A stretch of DNA of 64,000 nucleotides from Arctopsyche grandis (lineage: Eukaryota > Arthropoda > Insecta > Trichoptera > Hydropsychidae), in assembly GCF_051622035.1 (NCBI RefSeq), contig NC_135360.1, positions 7,802,001-7,866,000 on the forward strand. The letters run 5' to 3'. The notes beneath the pieces are model-generated. The model was given only the letters and a program-made list of their open reading frames with translations, was not told the DNA's origin and did no database searches. Made by a program: the position numbers and the translations under genes. Positions 11,395 through 22,349 of this stretch are shown here, piece by piece (the first letter of the stretch is position 1; each line of letters starts with the position of its first letter).

Positions 11395-12530
11395 TTATTT
11401 ATTAAAAACAGAAACATACATATTACAATATTTTTTCAAAACATTGACACTAAAAAATTTTCTAGATATTTATTTCTTTATTACATTATCTACATATGTA
11501 CGTAGTAACAATAGATGAAGTTTTGTGATCATGCGAAAATTCGAACTCGAGATTTTGACTGATTCGAACTCAGAAACGATTACTGATCACGTTTTCATGA
11601 TCTAGAAAAAATGTGTCTGTGTGTCTGTGTATTTTGGAGATTTTTTAAACACCGTTTGTCCTATCAAACCGAAACTTAGTATCAGTTACTGAAATTCTTA
11701 TCGACACGACGTAAATTTTTTTTTAATTTTTAAGTTGACCGGAAATGGTACCTCCCCTTATAGGTGTCCTCTTTTTTTTTAAGTTTTTGAATTTAATTAT
11801 ATCCCAAACCACTAACTTTATCGGATTAAATCTTTTTTACATATGATATAAATATTAATTTTTATAATTTTATATTTTTTAAATATTTTTATCTGAACCG
11901 GAAGTAGTACTTTTACTCTACCTCAAAACCTTTATTTATTTCTGCAATAACAAATAAACATTTTATTTTTATTGCAACATTTTTACTTTATCTATGTACA
12001 AACATTGCAACATTTTTACTTTATCTATGTACGTAGTAACAATAGATGAAGTTTTGTGATCATGCGAAAATTCGAACTCGGAAACCTTTTGGTATATTGA
12101 ACTGAAATTTCATATCTAGAAGTTTAAGCATAATACCAAGTTATGTATAAAATTTGGTAAGCATCCTCAACCGGAAGTGGCAGTTTACTCTTGTTGATTT
12201 TTCTTCCACTATTTTTTTCGACCCCTTATACATGTGTGATATTCACGAAAAAAATCAAGTATAATTCTTCTATCAATGTGATGAAAATAAAAAAGACATA
12301 GTTTAATAAACCGGAAGTGGGATTTTCTCCCCTTCAAGAAAGGTCAAAAATGTTGTGCTCACCGCCCTGTCCACACCCCTGAATGTATTAAGCTGAAAAT
12401 TTATATTTGTATTCTTTATGTACTAACTTAGAGCTGCTAACATTTTGGTCAGAATTCGTAAATCGGAAGTAGTATTTTTTTTTTTAAACAATATTTAATT
12501 ATTTTTTTATTATATACATATTACCCCATA
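11395..12530 (+). repeat. Periodic ACCGGAAGT repeat, copy 1
   Basis: A long dispersed repeat starting near TTTATCTACATATGTACGTA and AGATGAAGTTTTGTGATCAT. Inside, a motif close to ACCGGAAGTRGTA recurs at about 11746, 11907, 12173, 12311 and 12464, a spacing of roughly 140-270 bp. The start segment is partly duplicated at 11950-12085. The same layout appears at 16.31-17.04 kb (plus) and, reversed, at 58.49-59.10 kb. No ORF and no inverted ends found. Confidence 0.65.
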
Positions 12531-12639
12531 GGTGCCACTATGTAGAGGTCACCCAAGGAGACACATATGATCAAAATGTTGTACATATGTAAGTACCAAA
12601 TACCATCATTACGCATAATTATTATACACAAAATATAAG

Positions 12640-12903
12640 TTGAAACACTCGGCAACAACCTCTGTCACTTAACTCTTTCACTGCGGAAGCCACCATAGCA
12701 GATTCGTCATATGTAGATGTTCCTCTTCCCAATTGATCGAGCAAAACTAAAGAGTTGATGCAGTGCACCTCAATATTCCTGCTTCCTCACCCAATTCAAC
12801 CAGGAAGGTTAACTGTCCCGAAGTTATCATCGTCATCATCATGGCTTAGTCTTGTAAATATTCCATCGATGACAGCGAAACTGCACTCTGCAGCTCTTCT
12901 TGC
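12640..12903 (-). pseudogene. Msh6: MSH6-like MutS homologue fragment, frameshifted
   Basis: Read on the minus strand, this carries the C-terminal ATPase part of a MutS-family mismatch-repair protein in three joined frames. First comes AECSFAVIDGIFTRL; then, after a shift within an ATC microsatellite (12826-12843), SGQLTFLVELGEEAGILRC; then, after a second shift near 12755, NSLVLLDQLGRGTSTYDES and VASAVKELSDR. The order FTRL, TF.VEL..A.IL, SLVL.D.LGRGT.TYD, A.VKEL fits MSH6 best (MSH2 has FTRVGAGDS and MAEML). In the Walker B region the usual D-E-L-G-R-G is D-Q-L-G-R-G, so the catalytic Glu is lost, and TYDG is TYDE. Two frameshifts plus the loss of key residues mean it is not functional. Possible related N-terminal sequence lies further at 12.95-13.15 kb but is weak. 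It may be a retrocopy or a decayed duplicate; no introns are visible within the piece. Confidence 0.75.
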
Positions 12904-12949
12904 AAAAAATTTGAGATTACTAATGCGAATTAACAATTGTGAACTCTAA

Positions 12950-14287
12950 ATATTTTATTCAATCTATTAAATAAAACTTTCACTGTCATTTTTTTTAATT
13001 AGATACTGTTAAATTATTTAAAAATAAAAATCTTGCAAAGCTGGTTATTTCCAGGCGCTGCTCAGGCGAATGGAAGTTGGAGAAAAAACCTTTCCAAAAT
13101 ACGATTGGTGGTTCTGTAGCATATTGAAAATTGTGAAATATTTAGTATAGCAGAAAAGCAAACTTGCCTGGCGTTAATCAATACCCGTCTGCAGTTCATT
13201 CATACCAAATCTAATAGTCTAAAACCGTAGATTTGCATATCGAGCATATGCAAATGTGAATAAATTCAAACATGAATTTAAATCCATATAATTATTCGAA
13301 TAATTAATTTGTCTTGAAAATTTGGCTTACAATACAAAACGCTCATCGATTAAAATTTCATATACAAAGATACAATATTAACTTTCTTGAAGTTCTAAAT
13401 GAAAGCATAACACGAATCTGCAAATTTTGGCGAGGAGGAGAGTGAATATTTTCGGGATGGGAGAAACGAGTGGAAAGGGGGAAATTTTGAATTTTCGCGA
13501 ATTTCTTCAAATATGGCGCTTAACGTACGCCAAGTCATTAATCGCAGAACAGACTGTGTTTCGAACGATGTACTCAGTACTGAGAAGTAAGCACGCAACA
13601 GCTGTGACTCACATCGAAAAGCCTCGGCATCGAAGAGGTTAACGTCAAATAATATACATTGTATACGTATACTTATATGTTCATATATACGTATGTATCT
13701 ATGTGTATTTGTTGTTTAAAATTGTGGCGCGTTTTACCGCGATAAGTCTCTCGTGAACGTTTCAGATTAATAACTCGTAGTGTTTCGCGCTCGCATTTTT
13801 CATCTGAGCTCTTTCCAACCGGAAATGAAGATGAAACTCTGAAGTTTCGCGAATCCTCCCTCGCTTGTCTGTGTGTGTGTGAACTATTGCGAAAAAAGTT
13901 TGTGTCTATATAAAAAAAAAATTATGCGTGTGTGGTGTGATTTATTAGGCTTTCAATGTTATTGCATGTTTTATCCGGTTATCTTTCGCCATGTGTGTAA
14001 TGTTCTGCGTAATCGGAATGTGTATGTGTTTTGTTTAATCTCGTTAAAGTTTGCGTGCAAACATTTGGCCTTGATTTATGTACATATACGGGAAGATGCG
14101 TAAAGTCAAAATCTGCCGTGTAGAAGTAATTAAAACTTTCATATAATCTCGATTTATCTTTCAATTTATTTATTACGCTTTGATACGAAAGTTTTGTTGT
14201 ATATTGTTTGATGTGTGTTTGTTTTTTTGTTTTTGCACATAACATTGCACTTGTACTGTATTATTTTATAAGCATTTACATACATAT
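12950..14287. other. Non-coding; CpG-containing block 13.39-13.87 kb
   Basis: No gene recognised. The 13390-13870 stretch is GC-richer and non-repetitive; its overlapping open frames on both strands carry no known domain. Confidence 0.4.
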
Positions 14288-14455
14288 GAGCCGTTATAAT
14301 TGAAAGAGGCACTTTTCTTCATTTCGAGAGATATCTCGCAAAATATTAAATATAATATTTTGCGTTATACAATATTTAAAAATACTGGTGGCCTGTAATA
14401 CGATTATTCTGACATTTCGAATTAAAATAAGTGAATTAAAAATTGCATTCAGCCA
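14288..14455. mobile_element. MITE, GAGCCGTTATA family (copy 2, truncated)
   Basis: It begins with GAGCCGTTATAATTGAAAG and continues with the family interior (CGCAAAATATTAAATATAAT, AATACTGGTGGCC, ATTAAAATAAGTGA), then loses similarity before the right end. Confidence 0.65.
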
Positions 14456-14889
14456 AATGCCTGTTGGCCAAGTGGCCATTCAGCCAATAGTCCGTCAACC
14501 AGTTTTGACAGCTAAAATTTTCATACGACACTTGGTGGGTCCATTTGAAGGTTTTTTGACTGTTTGCACGTAAACCTAAGTTTATGTATGAACTAAACTA
14601 GTATATTCATAAACGAATCGGACTGAACACTTGGACTGTAACATATGTATGTATGTATTTAATTGTCTCATTAAAATGCGTCAGATATTGTCTGGCATTC
14701 TCAGAAATAAATTTCAAATCATAGCTATATGTATGTATGTATATGAACATGAATTAGAACATTTGAAATTGCAACTATGACGTTTGCGGTGAATTTATGT
14801 ATATATTTTTTATAAAAATTCGAACATGAGCGACAGCAATTTATTATTTATGTACATATGTATATTTTATATTTACATTTTAAATTCAA

Positions 14890-15302
14890 ACCAGCAGCGT
14901 GGACTAGTGGTTACCATATAAGCTTTCGAACATAGTGGTCACGGTTTAGAGTCTCACTGGTTGCTGCTGATCAGACCTTGGTTTGTGACTACAGGTCGAT
15001 CAGATTTTGCCAATTTATCGGATTTTCATTAAAGTGGTTCCAACAAATTGGCAATCTTTATCCATTTCTCGCAATTTTTGAGTTTTCAGCATTTCGAATT
15101 TCGCTGACTCGTATAAAATGCGAGGCATTTGGCGATTTATATAATAAAAAAATGCTGTGAAAATGTAAAAGTTATCATATTTGTCAAATTTATTCATAGA
15201 TATCTCTATGATGATTTGTTAAAATTATTCTTAAACTGTATATCGATGTTTGTAATTGTTCAGAAAGGCGCATTGATGTTTACATGTTAGGCCTTCCTGG
15301 TA
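14890..15302 (+). mobile_element. tRNA-headed SINE with 3' hairpin, full length
   Basis: Head: AGCAGCGTGGACTAGTGG (box A region) and a degenerate box B near TCACGGTTTAGAGTCTC. Core: CAGACCTTGGTTTGTGACT, GGTCGATCAGATTTTGCCAA, GGTTCCAACAAATTGGCAA. The 3' part ends in the hairpin at 15261-15300, with complementary AAAGGCG/GGCCTTCC arms. About 410 bp; one of the most complete copies in the window. Confidence 0.8.
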
Positions 15303-16309
15303 TATGTACATATACATATACATATGTAAGTAAAAATTGATATTTATGCAACTAAATTATGTACGTTTATAATTATAGTACCAAATTTTATTTTAAGTAA
15401 AAAGTCCATTTAAATATGTATGTATATGTCACAGTGAAATGATATTTCAAGTGAAAATATATTTTCACTGACGTTTCATTAAAATCATAACCAGTTACAT
15501 TTTCAGGGTTGGTTTTATTCATTTAAGATAAGATTTTTAGGGTTGTTATTATTTAGGGGTTAGGATAGGTTAGGTTAAGTAAGGGTTGGCCCTATTAATT
15601 TATGATTTTCACTAGTGAATATATGTACATATGTACGTCAAAAAAGGCGACTAGTCGCGTATTGGTTCGTGTGAAAACTTGATATGATATTCGCTTACTT
15701 AATAAATAAATGCATTGTATCTTGACCGGTCTCGAGGATATTACGGCCAGCATCATTAGGATGTTACCAATTTCCCGGCCGTTGTAAATGAACCCCAACA
15801 TTAAATAAACAATCGTACATAGGTGCGCAGCGGCCCAAAGTTGGACATCTAGTTTAATTGAATTTGAAAATATTGACTTGTTCGAAAGTTTGTATTACTT
15901 TTGGGAGTAGAGGTCGCCGAAATAAGCTTCATCTACACAGCGAGCTCGGCTACGAGATAGTATTAACAATTTTAATTATATCTTTGGGTGTTGGGTGTGC
16001 TTTTGACGGCTGCCGTCAAACGTCGCGTAACGTGAGCCGACAGCAAAGAGTTTCGTTACATTTTGGCGTTTCGGACGCGGAACAAAGGATACCAATTAAA
16101 GTTTTGACGTCAAATCCCCCCCCCGAAACTTTTTCGTCCTGTTGTTTCAAGCGATCGCGTCTCAAATTTGAGACGATCGACGTTCACTGATAGCCTTCGG
16201 GGTGTGTATGTACATAAGATACAGGGTGGTGCAGAGTTGGCGCTCTTTTGGCTGGAAAGTTAGTTTCTCTTTCGATCATTCTTTGAGGGTGTGTTTGATT
16301 TGGGTGTCT
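15303..16309. other. Non-coding, no gene recognised
   Basis: AT-rich, with a CpG-containing stretch near 15930-16200. A 110-residue open frame (15858-16190) has no recognisable domain and is rejected. ATATTTCACTTGA-type inverted pieces near 15440-15475 are minor. Confidence 0.4.
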
Positions 16310-17040
16310 CGTTGTTTTTTTTCTTTATCTATGTATGTACGTACAAACAATAGTTGAAGTTTTGTGACTATGCGAAAATTCGAACTCGAGATTTTGACTG
16401 ATTAGAACTCGAAATCGATCACTGATCAGGTTTTCATGATCTGCATAGAAAAAATGTGTATGTGTGTCTTGTGTATTTTGGAGATTTTTCGAACACCGTT
16501 AGTTCTATCGAACTGAAACTAAGTATCGGTTACAAAAATGTTTATCGATACGACGTAAATTTTCAAATTGGCCTGAAATGGTACCTCTCCTTATTCAATT
16601 ATCAATTTATCATTGGGAGATATGATTCAATTATCTCCCAAACCGCTCAACAGATCGGGCTGTTTTTTATACGTAGTAGAAATTATAAATATTATATATT
16701 AAAGTTTTTTAAATATTTTTACCTCAACCGGATGTAGTACTTTTACTCTGGAGGATCGAGGTTTTTTATTTTTTCTCGGTAATATTTCAGTGTAGTGCTG
16801 AACTGAAATTTCATACCTATCATTTTATGCTTGGTACTAAGCTATACATATTTATATATAATTTGGTGAATACCCGTCAATCGGAAGTGGCGCATTTTTA
16901 TTTTAATCAAATTAATACAAGGATTGTGAATAACATGATTTTTTTTGATCGGGAAGAGCATGTCCTTATTTAAAGGGTCGAAAAAAATTGTAAAAGAAAA
17001 ATCAAACAAGAGTAAAAATCATTAAACCGGAAGTGCCATA
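16310..17040 (+). repeat. Periodic ACCGGAAGT repeat, copy 2
   Basis: Same order as copy 1: TCTATGTATGTACGTAC, AGTTGAAGTTTTGTGACTAT, GAACTCGAGATTTTGACTGA, then GGTACCTCTCC, with variants of ACCGGAAGT at about 16726, 16882 and 17025. It ends at the antisense tail of the next SINE. Confidence 0.65.
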
Positions 17041-17044
17041 AACC

Positions 17045-17575
17045 ATATGCTATTTTATTTATTTTTATTTTTTATTGTTACAATCAATATACACTCGTCA
17101 TTACAGATCGCTCCAATGCGACGAGTGTACGATAATGGTCAGAAATACAATAATACATATATGTTACAATCAGAATACATAGCATATAACAATTAATCAG
17201 TACAGAAATAATAATCATAGAGACATCTATGGATTATTTTTAGATTTTTGTGTACAATTATTATTACAATTTTTATACATATAATAAACACGAAATTATA
17301 GAGATGTCTATAGAGATATCTAAAGATTTCAGATTACTGTGCATAATTTTTACAAATTATACACACAGATTTTGTGACAACGGGAAATGATCTAATACCA
17401 ATTTTCAGGAACCGTTTCAACAATGATCAGATAAAATTGGCAAACTCTGATAGAGAAATGGTCGATTTGGAGTCAAACCCCCAAACCTAACCAGCAGTTT
17501 GACGAGGACTTGAACCTTCGACCTCAGTGGTGCTAAATACATATATACGCTACCATTAAGCCAAACTGCTGGCTT
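17045..17575 (-). mobile_element. tRNA-headed SINE, antisense, with 3' hairpin
   Basis: On the minus strand the head is at the 17575 end (AGCCAGCAGTTTGGCTTAATGG for the A region; box B-like GGTTCAAGTCCTCG near 17500-17520). The core follows (TTTGCCAATTTTATCTGATC, ACGGTTCCTGAAAA). The 3' portion carries a hairpin at 17091-17128 with arms ACACTCGTC/GACGAGTGT, a different stem from most other copies but the same loop type. Confidence 0.75.
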
Positions 17576-17984
17576 ATGTATACGCCGAAAGGCATGCATC
17601 ATGTTAAATGCTTAAATAAAAATTGAAAGCAAACCTTGAAGATGAAAATGACCAAGTTGAGATATATGTATGTAACTAATAATTTCTCTGCTCTGAGAGT
17701 AAATGCCGTGTATTTCTTTTTATTATTATTTGTTCCGTGCTTCATTTGGAGCTCATTGATTAACGGATCAACAACAATAAACTACCTCGACCACCACTTA
17801 CTGCATCTTTTACTCCGATCTCAAAAATCCTTACCTCTTACGTCCACGCTACAATTTTTTTAAATATCAAAACCTTCTAGTTCTATTGTTTATCTATTCA
17901 CTTACACATTTCAAAGTATGTATGTATTGTATTATTATAATTAATACACAAAAAATGAATAAAAAATTACAATAACAAATTAAT

Positions 17985-18040
17985 AACCAATGTAACCTTA
18001 CAGGTTGCCCCAATGCGTCACACCAATCTTACAGTTAAAC
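17985..18040 (-). repeat. Orphan LINE/SINE 3' hairpin (antisense)
   Basis: On the minus strand this reads TGTGACGCATTGGGGCAACC then TGTAAGGTTACA. It has the same loop as the 3' hairpin of the LINE just downstream, with complementary but different stem arms. It is a remnant 3' end of another element lying back-to-back with the 5' side of the intact LINE. Confidence 0.6.
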
Positions 18041-18235
18041 CAAGAACAGTAAAAAAATATCAATCGTTCATCTAATTCAAATAGCCTCGTGTTGAATCTC
18101 ATGAATATTTTATTTTATTTCTATAATAAATAAATAAAATGAATAAATAATAATAAACCAATGTACATATATACAAACAAATTCATATCTGTGCTATCGT
18201 TGTGTCTGGACGTGTTAAATCGTTCGCATTCTACC

Positions 18236-19294
18236 ATGGAGGATATTGTTACTATAAGCCAGAGAATACTCGCGGACCTTTCAAAAAAAGGATCTGGTGC
18301 CAATGTCCTTACCAAGGACAGGGTGCGATACATCAGCGACGAAATTAAAAATATAGTATCCATCGCACGCGTCGCTTTTAATAACCTGGCCTCGCTAAAA
18401 ATCGCTGTGGAGTCCCTCCAGACTATCCACACTGATGTCGGTGAAATAAAGAGGATGATGTGTCGTCCCTTTCCAGCAGCTCTGGCTCCAGCTGTTTTTG
18501 TTGAACCTACAACTCTGCAATCGGGCGAGGTAACATTACGAGAACTCTCCACACTGTCAACTGAATGTAACAATACTACAGTACATAAACAAACACCTGT
18601 CAGATGCCCGTATGACGTTATAGCGGCATCCTCTACCGTTTCACCTCCGCCTTATTCAGCTTCAACTTCACTCGCGTCTGCTTTAGCTTCAGCATCTACT
18701 CCTGGGTGTGCTACTGTTTCTGCTTCTACTGTTTCTGTTTCTGCTTCTCCTACTTCTCCTATAAAACCTGCGAAATCTTACAGTCAGGTCGCAGCGCTAT
18801 CTTCTACTGCTTCACCTCTGCCATCTTCATCTTCAGCTACACTTACATCAGCTTCTGCTTCAACATCTGATTATGTTCCTGTCTCTTGTGCTCCTGCTTC
18901 TGCTTCTACTGTAGATCCTTCAAATTCGTTCAGTCAGGTCGCTGGGACTTCTTCCGGGAGACTGCCATACACTCGTGGATCTGGAGCACCTGATAAAACT
19001 TTACAGGTGGCCACTATTCCGAAATTGAAGAATGTACACGTTTTTAATTTGGCAAATAACTGCACTTGTGATACTGTGAAACAGTTCGTATTAAATAAAA
19101 TTAAAAATAAAAGAATCAACGTTTCTCAGGTTGCTAAAACTGACATGTGCTCGTCATTTAAAATTAGTGTAGATACTGAAACTTTTAATATAATTATCAA
19201 TCCTGAATTTTGGCCTATGGGTACTGGCATAAGAGAATGGTTATTTCTCAAAAAAATCTCTTCGAAACCGATTGCCCAAACCCGTGACCCGTAA
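18236..19294 (+). CDS. LINE ORF1 protein (352 aa)
   Basis: Probably an RNA-binding/chaperone-type accessory protein of the retrotransposon, acting in the ribonucleoprotein with ORF2. I chose ATG 18236 (context CTACCATGG, start MEDIVTISQRIL) over the upstream in-frame ATG 18161, because the extra 25 residues look like UTR. Residues 1-80 are charged with hydrophobic spacing and may be helical. Residues about 110-265 are Ser/Ala/Thr/Pro low complexity in which SQVA recurs (YSQVAAL, FSQVAGT). The C-terminal ~95 residues form a compact domain ending with FKISVDTETFNIIINPEFWP and GTGIREWLF, like the C-terminal domain of CR1/L2-group ORF1 proteins. No CCHC zinc knuckle is seen. The last 23 nt overlap ORF2 in another frame. 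Family placement is from motif memory. Confidence 0.85.
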   Translation: MEDIVTISQRILADLSKKGSGANVLTKDRVRYISDEIKNIVSIARVAFNNLASLKIAVESLQTIHTDVGEIKRMMCRPFPAALAPAVFVEPTTLQSGEVTLRELSTLSTECNNTTVHKQTPVRCPYDVIAASSTVSPPPYSASTSLASALASASTPGCATVSASTVSVSASPTSPIKPAKSYSQVAALSSTASPLPSSSSATLTSASASTSDYVPVSCAPASASTVDPSNSFSQVAGTSSGRLPYTRGSGAPDKTLQVATIPKLKNVHVFNLANNCTCDTVKQFVLNKIKNKRINVSQVAKTDMCSSFKISVDTETFNIIINPEFWPMGTGIREWLFLKKISSKPIAQTRDP

Positions 19295-22115
19295 CATTAA
19301 ACTTTATTATCAAAATGTGCGGGGTTTAAATACAAAACTCAAGGAATTCTACAACAACGCCGCTTCTAGATCTATTGACGTCCTTGCTATTACTGAAACA
19401 TGGCTAAACTCATCTGTACATGATGCCGAAGTACTTGACAGCAGTTTCAATATATATCGCCATGATAGATCTGCCAGAGGTGGTGGTGTTCTTCTAGCAG
19501 TTAAAAATACAAATATTATTTCGGTTGAAAGACTTTGTCATCTTGAGGACATTCATGAATGTGTATGGCTAAAACTAAGATTTGTTAACATTCCTTTTTT
19601 TATATACATATGTACTATTTATTTTCCACCAAGATCTCCACCAAATATTTATAAGCGATTTTTTGATTTAATTATATCTAATTATTCACATTTAAGTAAT
19701 GGTCGCATTTTTATATCTGGAGATTTTAATCTGAATTCTTCTAACTGTTTTCCTGATGACCTTAATTTTTTTATATCTTTATTCAACTTAAAACAAATTA
19801 ATACTATTCGAAACTATTTTAATAATTCCATGTTGGATTTTCTATTAACAAATTTAGATTGTCAGAATATTATTATTTCAAATTCAGTTGATTCCTTGGT
19901 TCCTGAAGACAGCTATCATCCTGCTCTTGATATTCATTTAAAATTAACTATAACTTATTCCTCACTTCGTTTAATAAATAACTGTCTTAATACCTCTGTC
20001 CTAAATGGATGGTTATTTACAAATGTTGATTTCAAATATTTAAATGATATTCTTTGTAATTGTCAATGGGAGCGAGTTTTTGAGTGCAAAGATGTTAATT
20101 TGGCCCTCTCTAATTTCTATGACATTATATATTCTATTTTTAATGATTGTTTTCGGTTGAAAGGATTAGTGACGAGTAAAAGGATTTATCCGCCTTGGTT
20201 TACTAAAGAAATTATTAATCTCTTAAAAAGTAAATATCAAACACATAAACTCTGGAAGAAATCGAGCAATCCTCTTATCTTAAATAATTTCCGTATTTTA
20301 CGTACGGAAATTAAGAAATTAATTAATAATGCATATAATGTTTATGTAGCTGATTGTGAAAGTTCCATAGTTAAAAACCCTAAGAAATTCTGGAACTTCA
20401 TTAATTCTAAACGTGTAAATCGTGTAAAGTCGACCATTATGTACAATGATTCTGGATTGTTAGAGGGTGATCAAAACATTGCTAATGGATTTGCCGACTT
20501 TTTTAAATCAGTTTTCAATAATCTTACTGATTCCATGGAACCTACCAATGACTCGGAATTTACTTTCCCCACTTTAGCGATTAATCATCTTGACTCTTCC
20601 GATCTGAAATATGGCTTTCTAAAGTTAAAAAATATTTATTCTTCCGGTCCTGACTCCATCCCTAATTACATCCTAAAAGGATGTGAGGTTAGTCTCTTAG
20701 AACCTTTAAAATTCATTTTTAATTTAATTCTAAGGAACTCTTCATTCCCCAATTTATGGAAATGCTCTAAAGTAACTCCTATTCATAAGAAGGACGATAA
20801 ATCTTGTGTAAGGAACTACAGACCAATAACTATCTTGTCAGCGCCAGCCAAAATGTTTGAGGTAATATTACACAGATACATTTTTAATCACTTTCAAAGT
20901 ATGCTCATTGATCAGCAGCATGGCTTTCGTCCGGCCAGATCAGCCATTACCAACTTGTTATGTTTCTCTAATGACATAACCAGCACTTTGGATTGTAATA
21001 ATCAAATGGATGTAATATATACTGATTTTGAGAAGGCGTTTGATAAAGTTGATCATAAAATTTTGGTTAGTAAATTAAGTTTTATTGGATTTACTTATAA
21101 TCTTGTTGGTCTTTTTATTTCTTATTTACAGGATCGACGTCAATTCGTTAAGTTTGGGAGTTGCTTTTCTTATGAGTATGTTGCCACTTCTGGGATTCCC
21201 CAAGGATCAAATCTTGGCCCTTTATTATTCCTAATATTTATCAACGATATTCAATCTTCTATTCACCATTCTAAATTTTTATTATATGCGGATGACTTAA
21301 AAATCTATAAGAGAATAATTGATTTACCTGACGCTCTTTATTTGCAAGAGGATTTGAATTCTATTTATGAATGGGCTAATGTTAATAAACTTCCCTTCAA
21401 TATCCTAAAGTGTCGGGTCATTTCTTACTCTCGTTCTCGTTCTCCTATTAAATATCCGTATAAATTTCATGATTCTCTTCTTCAGAGAGAATTATTTATA
21501 TCTGATCTGGGAATAGTCTTCGAAAATAGTTGGAGTTTCAACATTCACATTGAGAATATCTGTGATAGGGCAACAAAAATCCTTGGATTCGTAATCCGTA
21601 ATTCGTCCGAACTAGGGCTCACTGCCATTCGTCTCTTATATTGTACATTAGTTCGCAGTGTGCTCGAGTTTGGCTCCATTATATGGTCTCCCTATCAACT
21701 TCGTTACTCTCTAATGTTGGAACGAGTCCAAAGGAAATTCCTTAGATTTTTATATCTGAAGACATTTGGATTTTATCCATATCTGTTCCCTAGTGCCTTT
21801 GTCTTGGGATCTTTGGGTTTCAACTCCCTGGCAAAGAGAAGAGATTTATTTCTTGGGAAACATTTCGTAAAATTACTTAGAGGAGAGATTCACAATCCCA
21901 CTATCCTGGAGAAACTAAAATTCTGGGCCCCGGAAAATCGTAGAGTTTTAAGAAAACATGATATATTTTTACCAATTAGGGCTAAATCAAACGTGCTCAT
22001 GAACTCCCCCCTCTCGAGAGCTGTTCGACTCCTTAACTTACTGGCACATTACTTGGACCTATTCGATGCCAGTTATGTTGAGTTGGTGGAACACATCCTA
22101 AATAGCACGATATAA
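19272..22115 (+). CDS. LINE ORF2: endonuclease-reverse transcriptase (947 aa)
   Basis: This is the retrotransposition enzyme. It nicks target DNA with an APE-type endonuclease and copies the RNA by target-primed reverse transcription. The N-terminus (YYQNVRGLNTK, residues ~12-22; TETWL; RGGGVLLAV; SGDFNL ~149-154; DSYHPALDI ~213-221) is the endonuclease with its metal and catalytic residues in place. The RT follows: SGPDSIPNYILKG, KVTPIHKKDD, NYRPITIL, QHGFRPARS, TDFEKAFDKVDH (~584-595), GIPQGSNLGPLLFLIFINDI, and the catalytic LLYADDLKIY (YADD 672-675). It ends in the usual C-terminal region (IIWSPYQLRYS, LSRAVRLLN). No stop or frameshift is seen. The start overlaps the end of ORF1 by 23 nt, suggesting termination-reinitiation or leaky scanning. 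Clade call: CR1/jockey group, exact clade not fixed. Confidence 0.92.
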   Translation: MPKPVTRNIKLYYQNVRGLNTKLKEFYNNAASRSIDVLAITETWLNSSVHDAEVLDSSFNIYRHDRSARGGGVLLAVKNTNIISVERLCHLEDIHECVWLKLRFVNIPFFIYICTIYFPPRSPPNIYKRFFDLIISNYSHLSNGRIFISGDFNLNSSNCFPDDLNFFISLFNLKQINTIRNYFNNSMLDFLLTNLDCQNIIISNSVDSLVPEDSYHPALDIHLKLTITYSSLRLINNCLNTSVLNGWLFTNVDFKYLNDILCNCQWERVFECKDVNLALSNFYDIIYSIFNDCFRLKGLVTSKRIYPPWFTKEIINLLKSKYQTHKLWKKSSNPLILNNFRILRTEIKKLINNAYNVYVADCESSIVKNPKKFWNFINSKRVNRVKSTIMYNDSGLLEGDQNIANGFADFFKSVFNNLTDSMEPTNDSEFTFPTLAINHLDSSDLKYGFLKLKNIYSSGPDSIPNYILKGCEVSLLEPLKFIFNLILRNSSFPNLWKCSKVTPIHKKDDKSCVRNYRPITILSAPAKMFEVILHRYIFNHFQSMLIDQQHGFRPARSAITNLLCFSNDITSTLDCNNQMDVIYTDFEKAFDKVDHKILVSKLSFIGFTYNLVGLFISYLQDRRQFVKFGSCFSYEYVATSGIPQGSNLGPLLFLIFINDIQSSIHHSKFLLYADDLKIYKRIIDLPDALYLQEDLNSIYEWANVNKLPFNILKCRVISYSRSRSPIKYPYKFHDSLLQRELFISDLGIVFENSWSFNIHIENICDRATKILGFVIRNSSELGLTAIRLLYCTLVRSVLEFGSIIWSPYQLRYSLMLERVQRKFLRFLYLKTFGFYPYLFPSAFVLGSLGFNSLAKRRDLFLGKHFVKLLRGEIHNPTILEKLKFWAPENRRVLRKHDIFLPIRAKSNVLMNSPLSRAVRLLNLLAHYLDLFDASYVELVEHILNSTI

Positions 22116-22310
22116 ATTTTTCAATCTTATTTCTTTGTTTTTATTTTGTGTACATATTTTTTACTTGATTTTTATTATTTTTTTATGATGTTTTTTTTTT
22201 ATTTATGATTTTTATTATTTTCTTATGTTTTTTTTTATTTATGATTTTTATTATTTTTTTTATGATGTTTTTTTTGTAATTTTTATGATTTTTATTATTT
22301 GTATTAAAAT

Positions 22311-22349
22311 CACATTGACGCTTTGGGGCAACCTGTCAAGTCCCTGTGG
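22311..22349 (+). repeat. LINE 3' terminal hairpin
   Basis: Arms CACATTGAC and GTCCCTGTG pair at seven of nine positions around a loop containing TTTGGGGCAACCTGTCA. The loop matches those of the SINE tails and the orphan tail at 17985, while the arms differ. It is probably the RT recognition structure. Confidence 0.65.

Noticed and set aside
15858..16190. 110-codon plus-strand frame
   Set aside because: No domain; its end translates a C-run, and composition is not convincing.
18121..18573. 150-codon minus-strand frame
   Set aside because: Shadow of LINE ORF1.
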